Shown here piece by piece: positions 17,349 to 25,826 of a DNA stretch of 58,815 bases; the first letter of the stretch is position 1, and every line of letters starts with the position of its first letter. A program made the translations under genes and the position numbers. This stretch comes from Acidobacteriota bacterium (GTDB taxonomy: Bacteria > Actinomycetota > Acidimicrobiia > Acidimicrobiales > RAAP-2). Under the pieces are notes generated by a model. It made no database searches and had not been told where the DNA came from. It saw only the letters and a program-made list of their open reading frames with translations. The stretch spans positions 1 through 58,815 of the forward strand of contig JAGXAY010000004.1 of NCBI GenBank assembly GCA_018971385.1, given 5' to 3'.

Positions 17349-18509
17349 GTGAGCCAGCCGCGCCGCGTGGCGGTGATGGGAGTGACCGGCTCGATCGGAC
17401 GCCAGAGCCTGGACGTGTTGCGTCGCGCCGATCAGTTCGAACTGGTCGCGGTGTCGGCCGGTCGACGTCTCGACGACCTCGTTGCGATCGTGGAGGAGTT
17501 TCGGGTGCCCCGCGTGGGCGTGCCCGACGAGGCGAGTGCGCGCCACCTCGCCGAGCGACTGGGTTCCGGAGTCGAGGTGGTGGTCGGTGACGCCGGGCTC
17601 GTCGAACTCTGCCGTGACGCCGACGTCGTGGTGAACGCCGTCGTGGGTTTCGCGGGACTTCCCGTCACGCTCGCCACCCTCGAGGCCGGTCGACGACTGG
17701 CCCTCGCCAATAAGGAGTCGTTGATTGCGGCGGCCCCCCTGGTCGAACGGGTCCGTTCAACGCCGGGGGCGGAGATCTGGCCGGTCGACTCCGAACACTG
17801 CGCCCTGCACCAGTGTCTCGTGGGTTCCTCCGAGGAGCCGACCCGTCCCGACGTGGAGCGACTCTGGATTACGGCGTCCGGGGGGCCCTTTCGGGGATAC
17901 GGGGCGGAGGAGTTGGCCGCCGTGACTCGAGAGGCGGCGTTGCGCCACCCCACGTGGCAAATGGGCCCGAAGATCACGGTGGACTCCTCCACGCTCATGA
18001 ACAAGGGACTCGAGGTCCTCGAGGCCTCCGCGCTCTTTCACGTCGAGGTCGATCGGATCGGCGTGGTGGTGCACCCCCCGTCCATCGTTCACTCCATGGT
18101 GGAGTACGTCGACGGATCGGTCCTCGCGCAGTTGAGCGCACCGGACATGAGACTCGCGATCGCCTACTGCCTCGGGGCGCCCGAACGACTAGCCCACCAC
18201 TGGGGCCGCCTCGATTTCACCAAGCCTCTCCACCTCGACTTCGAACCACCTAACCGGGAGCTCTTTCCCGCTCTCGACCTCGCCTACGACTGCGCGCGGC
18301 GCGGTGGGGCGGCGCCGGCGTGGTTGTCGGCGGCTAACGAGGTCGCCGTCGAGGCCTTTCTCGAGGGGCGTCTGGCCTGGCGAGACATTATTCCCCTGGT
18401 CGCGGCCACTCTCGAGCACTTCGAGGAGGGTCCCCTCGAGTCGGTGGAGCAGTTGCGCGAGGAGGACGCGCGGGCTCGCTCGCTCGCTCACGGTAGTCTG
18501 CCTCGGTAG
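17349..18509 (+). CDS. dxr: 1-deoxy-D-xylulose 5-phosphate reductoisomerase
   Basis: Dxr converts deoxyxylulose phosphate to methylerythritol phosphate with NADPH, the committed step of the MEP isoprenoid route. The 386-residue product has the NADPH-binding start VAVMGVTGSIGRQSLDVL, then ALANKESLIAA, PVDSEHCALHQCL, ASGGPFRGY, and the MNKGLEVLEA and PPSIVHSMVEY metal/substrate regions. The GTG at 17349 lies two bases after cdsA. The methyltransferase gene rlmN, often placed between cdsA and dxr in actinobacteria, is absent here. Confidence 0.96.
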   Translation: MSQPRRVAVMGVTGSIGRQSLDVLRRADQFELVAVSAGRRLDDLVAIVEEFRVPRVGVPDEASARHLAERLGSGVEVVVGDAGLVELCRDADVVVNAVVGFAGLPVTLATLEAGRRLALANKESLIAAAPLVERVRSTPGAEIWPVDSEHCALHQCLVGSSEEPTRPDVERLWITASGGPFRGYGAEELAAVTREAALRHPTWQMGPKITVDSSTLMNKGLEVLEASALFHVEVDRIGVVVHPPSIVHSMVEYVDGSVLAQLSAPDMRLAIAYCLGAPERLAHHWGRLDFTKPLHLDFEPPNRELFPALDLAYDCARRGGAAPAWLSAANEVAVEAFLEGRLAWRDIIPLVAATLEHFEEGPLESVEQLREEDARARSLAHGSLPR

Positions 18510-19768
18510 TGAGTACCCCCCGCTCTAGCACCCGGTCCGTCGTGACCTTCCTCGTCGGCCTCGCGCTCGTGATCGCGGTCGCGGTCGGGGCCTTCGGCTG
18601 GGCCCTCCCTCTCGTTATCTTGAGCGTTCTCGCCATCGTGATGTTCCACGAGTTTGGGCACTACCTCACCGCCCGTCTCTCGGGGATGCAGGTCACCGAC
18701 TTCTTCGTGGGTTTCGGGCCACCCCTCTGGTCGATGACCCACCGCGGTACGCGCTACGGCGTGCGGGCCATCTGGGCCGGAGGATACGTGAAGGTGCCCG
18801 GGATGTCGTGGGACGACGCGGTCGATCCCGCACTCGAGCCGCGCACCTATCGGGCGGCGACCTACCCGCGCAAGGTCCTCTTCGCCTCGGCCGGATCGCT
18901 CATGCACCTGATCATGGCCCTCCTGCTGGCCTTCTCCGCCCTGGTCTTCGTGGGAGCGGCTTCGCCGACCTCGATTGGCGTCGCCGGATTCGTCACGTTC
19001 GACCACGGTGTCGCGAACGCCGCGCGCGTGGCGGGACTGAAGGCCGGCGACCAAATTGTGTCCATCAACGGACACCAGCACCCCACCATCAGTGAGATTG
19101 TGGCGAACGTTCAGGCGGCCCCGAACGGCTCCGTCACGCTGGTGGTCTTGCGGGCGGGACGGGACGTCACCCTCGTGGCCCACCCGCTCAACGGGCAGTC
19201 GTTGCGCGTGGGCGGCCAGCCCGTCACGTCCTCCAAGGTTCCCGTGGGCTACCTCGGCATCGACCTGCGCGAACTGACGACCACGACGCCGGTCCTGAGC
19301 GCGATTCCCCAGTCGTTCTCGCTGGTGTGGCACACCCTCACCGAAGCGGTCGCCTCCATCGGCCACGTCTTTTCGCCGAGCGAGTTCGTCACGCTCTACC
19401 ACCAGGTGACGACGCCGGCGCTCGCCGCTCAACCCTCCCAGCAGGCCAAACGCCCGGTGTCGATCGTGGGCGTGGTCCGCGTGGCGGACCAGGCGGTGCA
19501 GTCCAACGTCGGCGCCTTCTTGCAGATTCTGGTGGTCCTCAACATCTTCGTGGGGGTCCTCAATATGCTGCCCCTTCTCCCGCTCGACGGGGGGCACGTG
19601 GCGGTCGCGACCTACGAACGACTGCGCCGTCGTCGGGGGGTGCCCTACCGGGCCGACCTGCGCAAGATGATGCCGGTGGTCTACGCCTTCGTCACCGTCC
19701 TTCTTGTGCTCTTCGCCTCGACGCTCTACCTCGATATTGCCCACCCCATCGCTAATCCGTTCCGCTAG
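18509..19768 (+). CDS. rseP: Site-2 intramembrane metalloprotease (RseP/Rip1 type)
   Basis: The 419-residue membrane protease cuts anti-sigma factors or other single-pass substrates inside the membrane. The zinc site HEFGH is at 47-51 in the second helix, and the second motif LLPLDGGHVAV near the C-terminus supplies the third ligand. A PDZ domain spans about 165-250 (RVAGLKAGDQIVSINGH). Four membrane helices are visible. The GTG at 18509 overlaps the dxr TAG by one base. The dxr-rseP-ispG order is typical of actinobacteria. Confidence 0.93.
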   Translation: MSTPRSSTRSVVTFLVGLALVIAVAVGAFGWALPLVILSVLAIVMFHEFGHYLTARLSGMQVTDFFVGFGPPLWSMTHRGTRYGVRAIWAGGYVKVPGMSWDDAVDPALEPRTYRAATYPRKVLFASAGSLMHLIMALLLAFSALVFVGAASPTSIGVAGFVTFDHGVANAARVAGLKAGDQIVSINGHQHPTISEIVANVQAAPNGSVTLVVLRAGRDVTLVAHPLNGQSLRVGGQPVTSSKVPVGYLGIDLRELTTTTPVLSAIPQSFSLVWHTLTEAVASIGHVFSPSEFVTLYHQVTTPALAAQPSQQAKRPVSIVGVVRVADQAVQSNVGAFLQILVVLNIFVGVLNMLPLLPLDGGHVAVATYERLRRRRGVPYRADLRKMMPVVYAFVTVLLVLFASTLYLDIAHPIANPFR

Positions 19769-19794
19769 TCGTTCGACGCGGTGTCTCGTCCGGG

Positions 19795-19800
19795 CAGAAT
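19795..19800 (+). promoter_or_regulatory. Possible -10 box for ispG
   Basis: CAGAAT lies six bases before the GTG at 19807. It deviates from TANNNT at the first base but has the leaderless spacing seen elsewhere in the window. Confidence 0.3.
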
Positions 19801-19806
19801 AGAACC

Positions 19807-21042
19807 GTGGATATCTCCTCAACTCTCCTGACCCCGCGCCGCGCGACCCGACAGATTCACGTGGGTCGCGTCGCCGTCGGTGGTGACGCTCCGATCTCCG
19901 TCCAGTCGATGACGACCACCAAGACCTCGGACGTGGAGGGCACTCTCCAGCAGATCTACGCCCTCGCGGCGGCCGGGGCGGACATCGTGCGCTGCACCTG
20001 CAACGACGCGGCGGCCGCGGAGGGCTTGGCCCAGATCGTCCCGCGTTCCCCGGTGCCCCTCGTCGCCGACATTCACTTTCACGTCGAGATGGCCCTCGCG
20101 GCCCTCGAAGCGGGCGTGCACGGACTGCGGCTCAACCCCGGCAATCTCCGCAAGCCCTCCGAGATCAAGTTGGTGGCCTCGGAGGCGAAGGACCGGGGCG
20201 TACCTATTCGCATCGGAGTGAACGCCGGATCGCTGCACCCCGAGATCTACGAGCGCTTCGGGGGCGCGACGCCGGAGGCCCTCGTCGAGTCCGCCCGTCT
20301 CGAACTGGAGTACTTCCGGGAGGTCGACTTCGAGGACGTGAAGATCTCGGTGAAGGCCTCGTCGGTCGCCACCATGATCGCCGCCTACCGTCTCGCCTCG
20401 GAGACCTTCGACCACCCCCTCCACCTCGGAGTCACCGAGGCCGGACCCCTGCCCGGTGGCCTCCTCAAGGGAACGGCCGGCATCGCGACCCTTCTCGCCG
20501 AGGGTATCGGGGACACCTTGCGCTACTCCCTGACGGCCGATCCGGTCGAGGAGGCCCGCGCCGGGCGCCAACTCCTCGAAGCTCTCGGCCTGCGGGAGCG
20601 TCGGGGCCTCGACCTCATTGCCTGTCCGAGCTGCGGACGCACCGAGATTGACGTCATCGCAGTCGCCACCGAAGCCCAAGAGGCCCTGTCGGAGATGAAC
20701 ATCCCGATTCAGGTGGCGGTCATGGGGTGCGTGGTGAACGGACCCGGAGAGGCCCGACACGCCGACCTCGGTATCGCCGCGGGTCGTCGCCGGGGCCACC
20801 TGTTCATTCGGGGTCAGATCGTTCGCGTCGTGCCCGAAGCCGAGATGGTTTCCGCCCTGGTCGAGGAGGCTCAGCGCATCGCCGACGAGGGGGTGGAGGC
20901 CCGTCTCGCTCGTCGGGACCTCGCCGCCGCGGCGCTCGCCGAGGAGGATCGAGCGCTCCTGCTCGACGAAAAGGGCCTCGACGCCAACGCCGCTAACCTC
21001 ACCATCGAGCGCATACGGCGCCGGACTCAGGGACAAGGGTAG
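19807..21042 (+). CDS. ispG: 4-hydroxy-3-methylbut-2-en-1-yl diphosphate synthase (IspG/GcpE)
   Basis: IspG reduces methylerythritol cyclodiphosphate with an iron-sulfur cluster, a late step of the MEP route whose first committed enzyme (dxr) lies nearby. The 411-residue product has a TIM barrel starting at IHVGRVAVGGDAPISVQSM and the C-terminal cluster domain with Cys273 and Cys276 (CPSCGRTE), Cys308 (MGCVVNGPGE) and Glu315. The GTG at 19807 is 38 bases after rseP with a possible -10 box between. Electrons would come from a ferredoxin or flavodoxin not in the window. Confidence 0.95.
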   Translation: MDISSTLLTPRRATRQIHVGRVAVGGDAPISVQSMTTTKTSDVEGTLQQIYALAAAGADIVRCTCNDAAAAEGLAQIVPRSPVPLVADIHFHVEMALAALEAGVHGLRLNPGNLRKPSEIKLVASEAKDRGVPIRIGVNAGSLHPEIYERFGGATPEALVESARLELEYFREVDFEDVKISVKASSVATMIAAYRLASETFDHPLHLGVTEAGPLPGGLLKGTAGIATLLAEGIGDTLRYSLTADPVEEARAGRQLLEALGLRERRGLDLIACPSCGRTEIDVIAVATEAQEALSEMNIPIQVAVMGCVVNGPGEARHADLGIAAGRRRGHLFIRGQIVRVVPEAEMVSALVEEAQRIADEGVEARLARRDLAAAALAEEDRALLLDEKGLDANAANLTIERIRRRTQGQG

Positions 21043-21047
21043 GTCGC

Positions 21048-22520
21048 ATGGCGAAGTGGTGGCGTACGTTAGGTAGCGCCGTGGGTGTCGGGGTGCTGAG
21101 TATCGCGGGACTGGTCGTGGGGCCCCTGACGGCCGGGGCTTCGGGTTCCTTCGCCATCGCGCTCACGACTCCGGCGTCCCAAACGGTCCAGGGACTCGCG
21201 ACGATCGACTTCACGGTGAGCGTTCCCTCGGCCGACACCGTCCACCAGGTCTGCTTCGCCGTGAACGGTAATTCCTCGCTCATGTCGAACGCCGGGGCCA
21301 CCATCATCTTCTCCAACAATCTGCAGAACCAGGCCGCCCTGAACAGCCAGTCCTGCTACACCAACATCGACGCGGGGGGCACGAAGGCGGTCGCCCAGAA
21401 CATCACCTTCGACGTCCAGGCCGACACCACGCCGTGGCCGAACGGAACCTACGCCGTCTCGATCGCCGTGACCGACGCCTCGGGTCGTACCGAGTCCGGC
21501 CCCGTGACGACCCTCGTGACGAAGAATCCCGCTCCGACGGTGCGCTGGACCTCGCCCCCCGGCACCGTCGCCGGGAAGACGACCATCAGTTTCGCCACGG
21601 ACGCCGCGCGCCCGGGAACCTCCCACATCGCCGAGGTCTGCTTCGTCGTCAACAACAACCCGAAGAAGTTACGGGGCAGCTACATCAAGGTGACCTACTC
21701 CAACGGGGGGTACTGGACTCAGCTGATTCCGGGGGCCATCGGTGACCACCCCGGCCTCCAGACGCCGACCAACGCCTGCATCGCCAACATCGACTCGACG
21801 AGTCCCCAGAACTTCATCGGTGAGTCGAACTCGATCACCGGGCTCGTGACCCTCGACACCACCTCGTGGGGTAACGGTTCGTACCAGATTGTGCCGATCG
21901 TGACCGACTCCATTGGTCGTTCGGTCACCGGTCCCGCCCTGCGCCTCACGGTGAGAAACCTCGGTCCCTCGGTGTCGTGGGGGGTCCACCCCAGTTCCAT
22001 CTCCACGAAGACCGTCTTTCACCTGAACGCCGCCGCGAGTTCGACGGGCACCTCCAACCTCAACATGATCTGTCTCGACACCCCGGGACACCCCGGTCTG
22101 CTCTCCCAGGACCTCGCCTACGTGGACTTCATCAACGGGGGGCGGCGCCAAGTCTTCTTGACCTCGACGGGCTGTCTGCCCCAGACGGTGAGTGCGGTGC
22201 CGAACTCGCCCTTCGTGTCCGGTCTCGACGTGACCGTGAACCCCGAGAACTGGAAGAGCGGGCGTTTCACTATTCAGCCCACCGTCTGGGACACCAACAA
22301 TCGTCACAGCGTGGGCGCGACCATCGGGGTCACCTACCAGGCCCCGAAGGCCCTCGCCCCCCACGTCATCCGGACGTTCTGCAACACCTCGGAGAAGATC
22401 ATCACGACGACCCAGGGGACTCAGTACCGCTGGACCTACGTGTACGTCTACGTGTGGTCGAACTACAACGTGACGCAGAGTCCGGCGAACTTCTCCCTCG
22501 GACAAACCCGGCCCTGCTAG
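21048..22520 (+). CDS. Secreted protein with three Ig-like repeats and four cysteine pairs, unknown function
   Basis: The 490-residue product is not a family I recognise. A Sec signal peptide covers about residues 1-32. Then come three related units of 120-140 residues (about 33-158, 163-303, 309-430), each with a cysteine pair (69/103, 198/244, 342/376) and a later W-x-x-G-x-Y/F motif (PWPNGTY, SWGNGSY, NWKSGRF), as in beta-sandwich domains. The last 60 residues hold a tyrosine- and tryptophan-rich strand (YVYVYVW) and a fourth pair, Cys445 and the C-terminal Cys490. Asn, Thr and Ser are abundant. There is no lipobox, sortase motif or membrane anchor. It starts five bases after ispG, with AAGGG before the ATG, so it is co-transcribed with that gene. 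Confidence 0.75.
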   Translation: MAKWWRTLGSAVGVGVLSIAGLVVGPLTAGASGSFAIALTTPASQTVQGLATIDFTVSVPSADTVHQVCFAVNGNSSLMSNAGATIIFSNNLQNQAALNSQSCYTNIDAGGTKAVAQNITFDVQADTTPWPNGTYAVSIAVTDASGRTESGPVTTLVTKNPAPTVRWTSPPGTVAGKTTISFATDAARPGTSHIAEVCFVVNNNPKKLRGSYIKVTYSNGGYWTQLIPGAIGDHPGLQTPTNACIANIDSTSPQNFIGESNSITGLVTLDTTSWGNGSYQIVPIVTDSIGRSVTGPALRLTVRNLGPSVSWGVHPSSISTKTVFHLNAAASSTGTSNLNMICLDTPGHPGLLSQDLAYVDFINGGRRQVFLTSTGCLPQTVSAVPNSPFVSGLDVTVNPENWKSGRFTIQPTVWDTNNRHSVGATIGVTYQAPKALAPHVIRTFCNTSEKIITTTQGTQYRWTYVYVYVWSNYNVTQSPANFSLGQTRPC

Positions 22521-22528
22521 GACCCGGG

Positions 22529-22534
22529 TAGTCT
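22529..22534 (+). promoter_or_regulatory. -10 box for proS
   Basis: TAGTCT lies 26 bases before the GTG of proS, giving a leader of about 19 bases that contains the Shine-Dalgarno GAGGAG at 22551-22556. The -35 is not evident. Confidence 0.4.
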
Positions 22535-22560
22535 GACGGGCACTGAATCCGAGGAGCATC

Positions 22561-23970
22561 GTGGCCCAACCGTCCGTTCTGACCCCCCAGGGGGAGGACT
22601 TTCCCCGCTGGTACCAAGACGTGGTGCAAAAGGCCGAGATGGCCGACAACGGCCCGGTGCGCGGGACCATGGTGATTCGTCCCTACGGCTACGCCATCTG
22701 GGAGCGCATTCAGCGCGAGATGGACGACCGCATCAAGGCCGCCGGGGCCCAGAACGCCTACTTCCCGTTGTTCATCCCCGAGAGCTACCTCCACCGCGAG
22801 GCCGAGCACGTGGAAGGTTTTTCGCCCGAGCTCGCCGTGGTGACTCACGCCGGGGGGGCGGAGTTGGCCGAGCCGGTCGTCGTGCGACCCACCTCGGAGA
22901 CGGTCATCGGGGAGTTCATGGCCAAGTGGATTCAGTCCCACCGGGACCTGCCCCTGCTCCTCAACCAGTGGGCCAACGTCGTGCGCTGGGAGCTGCGCCC
23001 CCGTCTCTTTCTGCGCTCCTCGGAGTTCCTCTGGCAGGAGGGCCACACCGCGCACGCGAGCGCCGAGGACGCCTCGCGTTACGCCACCCTGATTCACCTC
23101 GAGGTCTACAACGACTTCCTCGAACAGGTCCTCGCCCTCCCGGCGATCGTGGGGATTAAGCCGCCGAGCGAGCGGTTCGCCGGGGCCGTCAACACGATGA
23201 CCTGTGAGGGCATGATGCGTGACGGCAAGGCGCTTCAACTGGCCACCTCCCACGAGTTGGGTCAGAACTTCGCCAAGGCCTTCAACATCGTCTTTCAGGG
23301 TGACGACGGCGAGTCCCAGTACTGCCACACCGCCTCGTGGGGGGCGTCCACTCGCCTCGTGGGTGGACTCATCATGGCCCACGGCGACGACCGGGGTCTG
23401 CGGGTGCCGCCCCGCCTCGCCCCCTGGCAGGTCGTGGTGGTCGCGGTGCGCGACGACGACGAGGTCCTCCACGGGGCGCGAGAGATTGCTCGCGAACTCC
23501 TCGAGTCCGGCGTGCGCTCCCACCTCGACACCGGCCGGGGCAGTTTCGGCCGCCGGGTGACCGACTGGGAGATTAAGGGCGTGCCCCTCAGGGTCGAGGT
23601 GGGTCCCCGCGACCTCGCGAGCGGACAGGTAACCCTCGTTCGACGGGACGGGGGAGAGAAGATCAGCGTGGCCCGCGCGGAGATGGTGAGCGTGGCGCGT
23701 CGCCTCCTCGACGAGATGCACGACGAGTTCTACCAGGAGGCCCTGGCGTTCCGGGAGTCCCGGACCGTCACCGTCGCGAGCGTGGACGAGGCCCTCGAGG
23801 GGGCCCAGAACGGCTTCGCGCGAGTGCCCTGGGACCTCCTCGACGAGGCGGCGGAGGCCCGCTTGAAGGCCGACGCGGTAACCGTGCGCTGTCTCGTTCG
23901 GGCCGACGGAACCCTGCCCCTCCACGAGAAGGAGCCCGATCTCGTTGCCGTCGTGGCTAAGTCATACTAA
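22561..23970 (+). CDS. proS: Prolyl-tRNA synthetase, archaeal/eukaryotic-like type
   Basis: ProRS charges tRNA-Pro with proline. The 469-residue length and lack of the roughly 180-residue editing insertion mark the archaeal/eukaryotic-like type rather than the E. coli type. Class II motifs are visible: motif 1 around GTMVIRPYGYAIWERIQ, the TSE loop VVRPTSETVIGEF, motif 2 RWELRPRLFLRSSEFLWQEGHTAH, and motif 3 with GLIMAHGDDRGLRVPP. The anticodon-binding domain follows, and the protein ends in a C-terminal tyrosine (AKSY), a feature of this type. The GTG at 22561 has GAGGAG upstream. The proline pathway genes proBA are at the other end of the window. Confidence 0.95.
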   Translation: MAQPSVLTPQGEDFPRWYQDVVQKAEMADNGPVRGTMVIRPYGYAIWERIQREMDDRIKAAGAQNAYFPLFIPESYLHREAEHVEGFSPELAVVTHAGGAELAEPVVVRPTSETVIGEFMAKWIQSHRDLPLLLNQWANVVRWELRPRLFLRSSEFLWQEGHTAHASAEDASRYATLIHLEVYNDFLEQVLALPAIVGIKPPSERFAGAVNTMTCEGMMRDGKALQLATSHELGQNFAKAFNIVFQGDDGESQYCHTASWGASTRLVGGLIMAHGDDRGLRVPPRLAPWQVVVVAVRDDDEVLHGAREIARELLESGVRSHLDTGRGSFGRRVTDWEIKGVPLRVEVGPRDLASGQVTLVRRDGGEKISVARAEMVSVARRLLDEMHDEFYQEALAFRESRTVTVASVDEALEGAQNGFARVPWDLLDEAAEARLKADAVTVRCLVRADGTLPLHEKEPDLVAVVAKSY

Positions 23971-24015
23971 AGCAGCGACCCTCGAGAGACCTTTATTTCT
24001 TCCCTCCTGACCTGG

Positions 24016-24021
24016 TAGACT
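24016..24021 (+). promoter_or_regulatory. -10 box for the rimP-nusA-infB operon
   Basis: TAGACT in the 153-base gap after proS is the best -10 candidate; a weak -35 (TTTATT, 23992-23997) stands 18 bases upstream. Transcription would start near 24028, before the terminator hairpin at 24061-24087, so the operon would have an attenuator-like leader. Confidence 0.45.
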
Positions 24022-24030
24022 GTCCCCTAC

Positions 24031-24054
24031 AGTCCGCTGGAGGACGCCTGGACT
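24031..24054 (+). promoter_or_regulatory. Leader hairpin with alternative partner before the rimP terminator
   Basis: AGTCC (24031-24035) can pair with GGACT (24050-24054), or its GTCC part can pair with GGAC at 24042-24045. Two mutually exclusive stems directly upstream of an intrinsic terminator are the layout of a transcription attenuator, but the stems are short. Confidence 0.35.
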
Positions 24055-24060
24055 CGTGAT

Positions 24061-24087
24061 GCGCGGGCCTTTTGGCCCGCGCTTTTT
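24061..24087 (+). terminator. Intrinsic terminator between proS and rimP
   Basis: GCGCGGGCC (24061-24069) and GGCCCGCGC (24074-24082) form a perfect 9-base-pair stem with a TTTT loop, followed by TTTTT. It is the only textbook rho-independent terminator in the window. It ends proS transcripts and, if the promoter at 24016 is used, also lies in the leader of rimP-nusA, whose ATG is 36 bases downstream. Confidence 0.88.
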
Positions 24088-24123
24088 CGTTGTCGGCGTT
24101 CAGATGGAGGAGAGGAGGCGACA

Positions 24124-24651
24124 ATGGAGTTCACCGAGACCTTTCGGGACCTGCTACGCCCCCTCGACCTCGAACTCTACGACATCGACTTCTCCGCGGG
24201 AACCCTTCACGTCACCGTGCGGGCGGCCGACGGCCTCGACGTGGAGCGCTTGAGCGACGCCACCCGAGTCCTGTCGAGGTGGCTCGACGAGAACGACCCC
24301 ATCGAGGGCCGTTACGTCCTCGACGTCTCGAGCCCCGGTCTCGAGCGCCGCCTACGCACGCCGGAACACTTCGCGGGGGCGATCGGTGAAGTGGTGACCC
24401 TTCGGGAGCGACGCAGTGGTGAGGCCACCCGTCGACTCCAGGGGGTGCTTCGTTCGGCGAACGGCACCACCGTCACCCTGGAGGACGCCCAGGCGGGACT
24501 CGTCGAGGTCGTCCTCAGCGAGGTCGAGCGGGCCCGCACGGTGTTCGAGTGGGGCCCCACTCCGAAGTCCACCGGGCCCCAATCGAAGAAGTCCTCCGGC
24601 GCCGGCTCCAAGGCCGCGTCACCTCGTCCTACTCCGAGCCCGAAAGGTTAA
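24124..24651 (+). CDS. rimP: Ribosome maturation factor RimP
   Basis: RimP helps assemble the 30S subunit. The 175-residue product has the two-domain layout: an N-terminal alpha/beta domain with LELYDIDF and the loop VLDVSSPGLERRL, then an SH3-like domain with GVLRSANGTTVTLED. The last about 35 residues are a Ser/Pro/Lys-rich tail without homology. AGGAGAGGAGG directly before the ATG at 24124 is a strong Shine-Dalgarno region. It is followed by nusA after three bases. Confidence 0.92.
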   Translation: MEFTETFRDLLRPLDLELYDIDFSAGTLHVTVRAADGLDVERLSDATRVLSRWLDENDPIEGRYVLDVSSPGLERRLRTPEHFAGAIGEVVTLRERRSGEATRRLQGVLRSANGTTVTLEDAQAGLVEVVLSEVERARTVFEWGPTPKSTGPQSKKSSGAGSKAASPRPTPSPKG

Positions 24652-24654
24652 GCC

Positions 24655-25806
24655 ATGGCCAACTTTGAGTTTCTCGAGGCGCTGGGTCAAATCGCCCGCG
24701 ACCAGAACATCGACGAGGGGGAGCTGTTGATGGCTCTCGCCAACGCGCTCCTCGCCGCCTACAAGCGTCGTCCCGACTCGGCCGAGGACGCCGAGGTGGA
24801 GATCAATCCGGAGACCGGTGAGATCAAGGTCTGGGGTCTCGAACTCGACCTCGAGGGCAACGTGGTTCGCGAGTGGGACGCCACGCCGGACGACTTCGGT
24901 CGTATCGCCGCCCAGACCGCCAAGCAGGTTCTGATGCAGCTCATTCGGGACATCCAGCGTCGCCAGATGTACGAGGAGTTCGCTAACCGCGAGGGAGACA
25001 TCGTCTCGGGCACTGTTCAGCAGAACGACAACCGCTACACCCTGCTCGACCTTGGTCGGGTGGAGGCGTTGTTGCCCCAGGCGGAGCAGATCGCCTTCGA
25101 GCGCTACGAGCACGGCGCCCGCATCAAGGTCTACATCGTCGAGGTGCGAAAGACCAACAAGGGCCCCCAGATCGTCGTGAGTCGGACTCACCCGGCCCTC
25201 GTCGCGAAGCTCTTCGAGATCGAGGTGCCCGAGATCGCCAACGGCATTGTCGACATTCGCGCCATCGCTCGGGAGCCCGGACACCGCACGAAGATCGCCG
25301 TGGCCTCGAACGACACGATGGTCGACCCCGTCGGGGCCTGCGTCGGGGCTCGCGGTTCGCGCGTCCGCAACATCACGAACGAGCTGCGCTCCGAGCGCAT
25401 CGACGTCGTCCCCTTCTCCGACGACCCCGTCGAGTTCATTCAGTCGGCCCTCCAACCCGCCCGGGTGCGCGAGGTGCGCCTCGACGAGGCCGAGGGCGTG
25501 GCGACCGTCATCGTGCACGACCAGCAACTCTCGCTGGCCATCGGTAAGGAGGGGCAGAACGCCCGACTCGCCGCCCGTTTGACGGGGTGGCGCATCGACA
25601 TCCGCTCCGAGAACGAGGACACCGAGGACGAGGTCACCGAAGAGGTCTGGACCGACGGTGACGTGGTGGTCGAGGAGGTCACGGCGAGCGCCGACGGCGT
25701 GAGCGTGGAGGACGTGGTCGCCCGCGACGCCGAAGGTCACGAGGCCGAGGTGCTCGTCGTGAGCGACGAGTCCGACGGGGCCGAGAGCGACGGAGGGGAC
25801 CAGTAA
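24655..25806 (+). CDS. nusA: Transcription elongation/termination factor NusA
   Basis: NusA binds RNA polymerase and nascent RNA and modulates pausing, termination and antitermination. The 383-residue product has the N-terminal domain (FEFLEALGQIARDQNID), the S1 domain (GDIVSGTVQQNDNRYTLLDLG), KH1 (VDPVGACVGARGSRVRNI) and KH2 (LAIGKEGQNARLAARLTGW). After about residue 320 an acidic tail replaces the C-terminal repeats of proteobacterial NusA, as usual in actinobacteria. In other bacteria NusA affects its own operon, which is relevant to the terminator-containing leader before rimP. Confidence 0.96.
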   Translation: MANFEFLEALGQIARDQNIDEGELLMALANALLAAYKRRPDSAEDAEVEINPETGEIKVWGLELDLEGNVVREWDATPDDFGRIAAQTAKQVLMQLIRDIQRRQMYEEFANREGDIVSGTVQQNDNRYTLLDLGRVEALLPQAEQIAFERYEHGARIKVYIVEVRKTNKGPQIVVSRTHPALVAKLFEIEVPEIANGIVDIRAIAREPGHRTKIAVASNDTMVDPVGACVGARGSRVRNITNELRSERIDVVPFSDDPVEFIQSALQPARVREVRLDEAEGVATVIVHDQQLSLAIGKEGQNARLAARLTGWRIDIRSENEDTEDEVTEEVWTDGDVVVEEVTASADGVSVEDVVARDAEGHEAEVLVVSDESDGAESDGGDQ

Positions 25807-25826
25807 CCTCTCCGGAGCGCACCTGC

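Noticed and set aside
24016-24087. Leader before rimP considered as a tRNA gene or T-box
   Set aside because: No cloverleaf can be drawn and no T-box sequence or specifier stem is seen. Only the terminator and short alternative stems are supported.
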